Shown piece after piece: positions 5,169 to 5,904 of a stretch of DNA of 5,904 bases. Each line of letters begins with the position of its first letter. Position 1 is the first letter of the stretch. The notes below the pieces were generated by a model that saw only the letters and a list, made by a program, of their open reading frames with translations, did no database searches and was not told the origin of the DNA. The position numbers were made by a program, and so were the translations under genes. Source of the stretch: an uncultured Bacillota bacterium (GTDB taxonomy: Bacteria; Bacillota; JAAYKD01); assembly GCA_937897315.1 (NCBI GenBank), contig CALCNS010000182.1, positions 1 through 5,904 of the forward strand, written 5' to 3'.

Positions 5169-5780
5169 ATGTTAAAACTATGGTCCGCGCGATTGGTCTT
5201 ACGAGATATAGAAAGCCGTGATGTAGAGGATTTTGTTCGTTGGTATACCATAGACACCGAGTGGATGAACTGGGACGCTCCTTGGGAAGCCTCCGATGAT
5301 ATTGATGTAGAAGCGGTGAGGCAGTTCTATGGGAAACGCGTAGCTGCAACAACCACGGGCACCCGGCATCGCTTCCAAATGGAAACGACACAAGGAGAGC
5401 ATATCGGCTGGGTGACTTCTTATCGTATGCCGGATGAACACCCTGCTATTGGCATCGATATACCGAATCCGGTATTCCGTAATCGCGGCTTTGGTCGCTT
5501 GGCCTACCAAATGTTCTTGCAGTATTTGCTCTCGGAGGGTCATGAAAAGATTTATACTCAAACCTGGTCCGGCAATCTCCCGATGATTCGCCTAGCGGAA
5601 AAGGTTGGTTTTATAGAGGTAGACCGCCAAGTCAACCAAAGAGAAGTAAAAGGAGCCCTTTATGATGGATTGACCTTTCTACTGGAGGTACCTCGCTTCT
5701 GTAGATCTTTATTGCCCGACAAGACCTGGATGATGACTGATGAAGTGAATCCTCCGGAAATTACAATGAAACCGCTTTAG
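5169..5780 (+). CDS. GNAT-family N-acetyltransferase (RimJ/RimL-like)
   Basis: This 203-residue protein starts SARLVLRDIESRDVEDFVRW, the typical first strand and helix of RimJ/RimL-type GNAT enzymes. The core follows: HIGWVTSYR (about 78-86), then AIGIDIPNPVFRNRGFGRLA (93-112). There the R-x-x-G-x-G/A-like RNRGFG loop binds the acetyl-CoA pyrophosphate. TWSGNLPMIRLAEKVGF (132-148) is the motif B helix characteristic of the fold, where Asn136 is a common CoA/substrate contact. These enzymes transfer an acetyl group from acetyl-CoA to an amine; the acceptor (protein N-terminus, small amine or antibiotic) cannot be told. The last roughly 25 residues extend past the core. AAAGGAGG (5155-5162) lies 6 bases before the ATG, so the start is secure. 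The gene is monocistronic, divergent from the selenoprotein gene, and its stop codon lies inside its terminator. Confidence 0.93.
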   Translation: MLKLWSARLVLRDIESRDVEDFVRWYTIDTEWMNWDAPWEASDDIDVEAVRQFYGKRVAATTTGTRHRFQMETTQGEHIGWVTSYRMPDEHPAIGIDIPNPVFRNRGFGRLAYQMFLQYLLSEGHEKIYTQTWSGNLPMIRLAEKVGFIEVDRQVNQREVKGALYDGLTFLLEVPRFCRSLLPDKTWMMTDEVNPPEITMKPL

Positions 5781-5793
5781 CAAAGCGGTTTTT
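5769..5793 (+). terminator. Rho-independent terminator overlapping the acetyltransferase stop codon
   Basis: A perfect 10-bp stem (AAACCGCTTT, 5769-5778, and its complement, 5782-5791) has a 3-base AGC loop and ends in TTTTT. The stop codon TAG (5778-5780) spans the top of the stem and the loop, so the last codons are part of the terminator. Confidence 0.88.
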
Positions 5794-5818
5794 ATTTGTT
5801 TTCAAATAAATATATAAT
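5791..5818 (+). promoter_or_regulatory. AT-rich inverted repeat and -10 box ahead of the last gene
   Basis: TTTATTTG (5791-5798) and CAAATAAA (5803-5810) form a perfect 8-bp inverted repeat around TTTT, abutting the previous terminator. TATAAT (5813-5818) follows directly and is a likely -10 for the partial gene. No convincing -35 is present, so the repeat could be an activator or repressor site, but AT-rich repeats arise easily by chance. Confidence 0.4.
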
Positions 5819-5837
5819 AAAAATTAAGAAGGAATTA

Positions 5838-5904
5838 ATGAATTTTTGTGGAATACCATACACCTTGGGAGGTGTTGAGTTGAAACATATCACATGGAAG
5901 TCCG
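5838..5904 (+). CDS. Start of an unidentified gene, 3' partial
   Basis: An open frame runs to the window edge. Two starts are possible in the same frame. ATG 5838 is preceded by GAAGGA (5828-5833, 4 bases before the ATG) and gives MNFCGIPYTLGG as its first residues. TTG 5880 is preceded by the stronger GGGAGGTG (5867-5874, 5 bases away) and gives MKHITWKS. The Shine-Dalgarno quality favours TTG, the codon type favours ATG. Too little sequence is present to recognise a family. Confidence 0.55.
   Translation, partial: MNFCGIPYTLGGVELKHITWKS

Noticed and set aside
5020..5391. 123-residue minus-strand frame across the acetyltransferase start
   Set aside because: It is antisense to a clear GNAT gene and to its promoter, with no ribosome binding site or motif.

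Overview
The window reads as a chromosomal segment of a low-to-mid GC Gram-positive bacterium (Bacillota). The evidence is strong AGGAGG-type ribosome binding sites, compact intergenic regions, Gram-positive-style promoters and several perfect intrinsic terminators. One gene appears to need selenocysteine decoding, which suggests an anaerobic Clostridia- or Negativicutes-like host. That placement is an inference; nothing here fixes the genus.

Layout: (1) 1-1182 (+), the 3' part of an M28/DUF4910-type zinc peptidase, cut by the window edge. (2) 1246-2118 (-), a beta-hydroxyacid dehydrogenase of the 3-hydroxyisobutyrate dehydrogenase/tartronate semialdehyde reductase family, ending at a strong terminator. 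(3) 2233-2751 (+), a Nudix hydrolase, divergent from gene 2 and convergent with gene 4 with one base between the stops. (4) 2753-3535 (-), a NYN-domain putative ribonuclease with a C-terminal OST-HTH/LOTUS-like domain. (5) 3705-4739 (+), an M42 metallo-aminopeptidase with its own promoter and a bidirectional terminator. (6) 4789-4989 (-), a 66-residue DUF1858/hybrid-cluster-protein-associated redox disulfide protein whose first redox cysteine is replaced by an in-frame TGA. (7) 5169-5780 (+), a GNAT acetyltransferase whose stop codon lies inside its terminator. (8) 5838-5904 (+), the first codons of another gene, cut by the window edge.

The key result is gene 6. An ordinary ORF search misses it because TGA splits the frame. 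Translating through that TGA gives a complete small protein with the redox motif U-L-G-C where the family has C-x-x-C. Directly after the TGA the mRNA can fold into an extended hairpin whose three-base GUU loop begins 21 nt past the TGA, matching bacterial SECIS geometry. This makes it a strong candidate selenoprotein: a UxxC redox protein with its own promoter, leader hairpin, ribosome binding site and terminator.

The other genes look like independently transcribed housekeeping or accessory metabolism (peptide turnover, nucleotide-derivative hydrolysis, acyl transfer, hydroxyacid oxidation). No shared pathway is evident. No tRNA, rRNA, CRISPR array or insertion sequence was seen.
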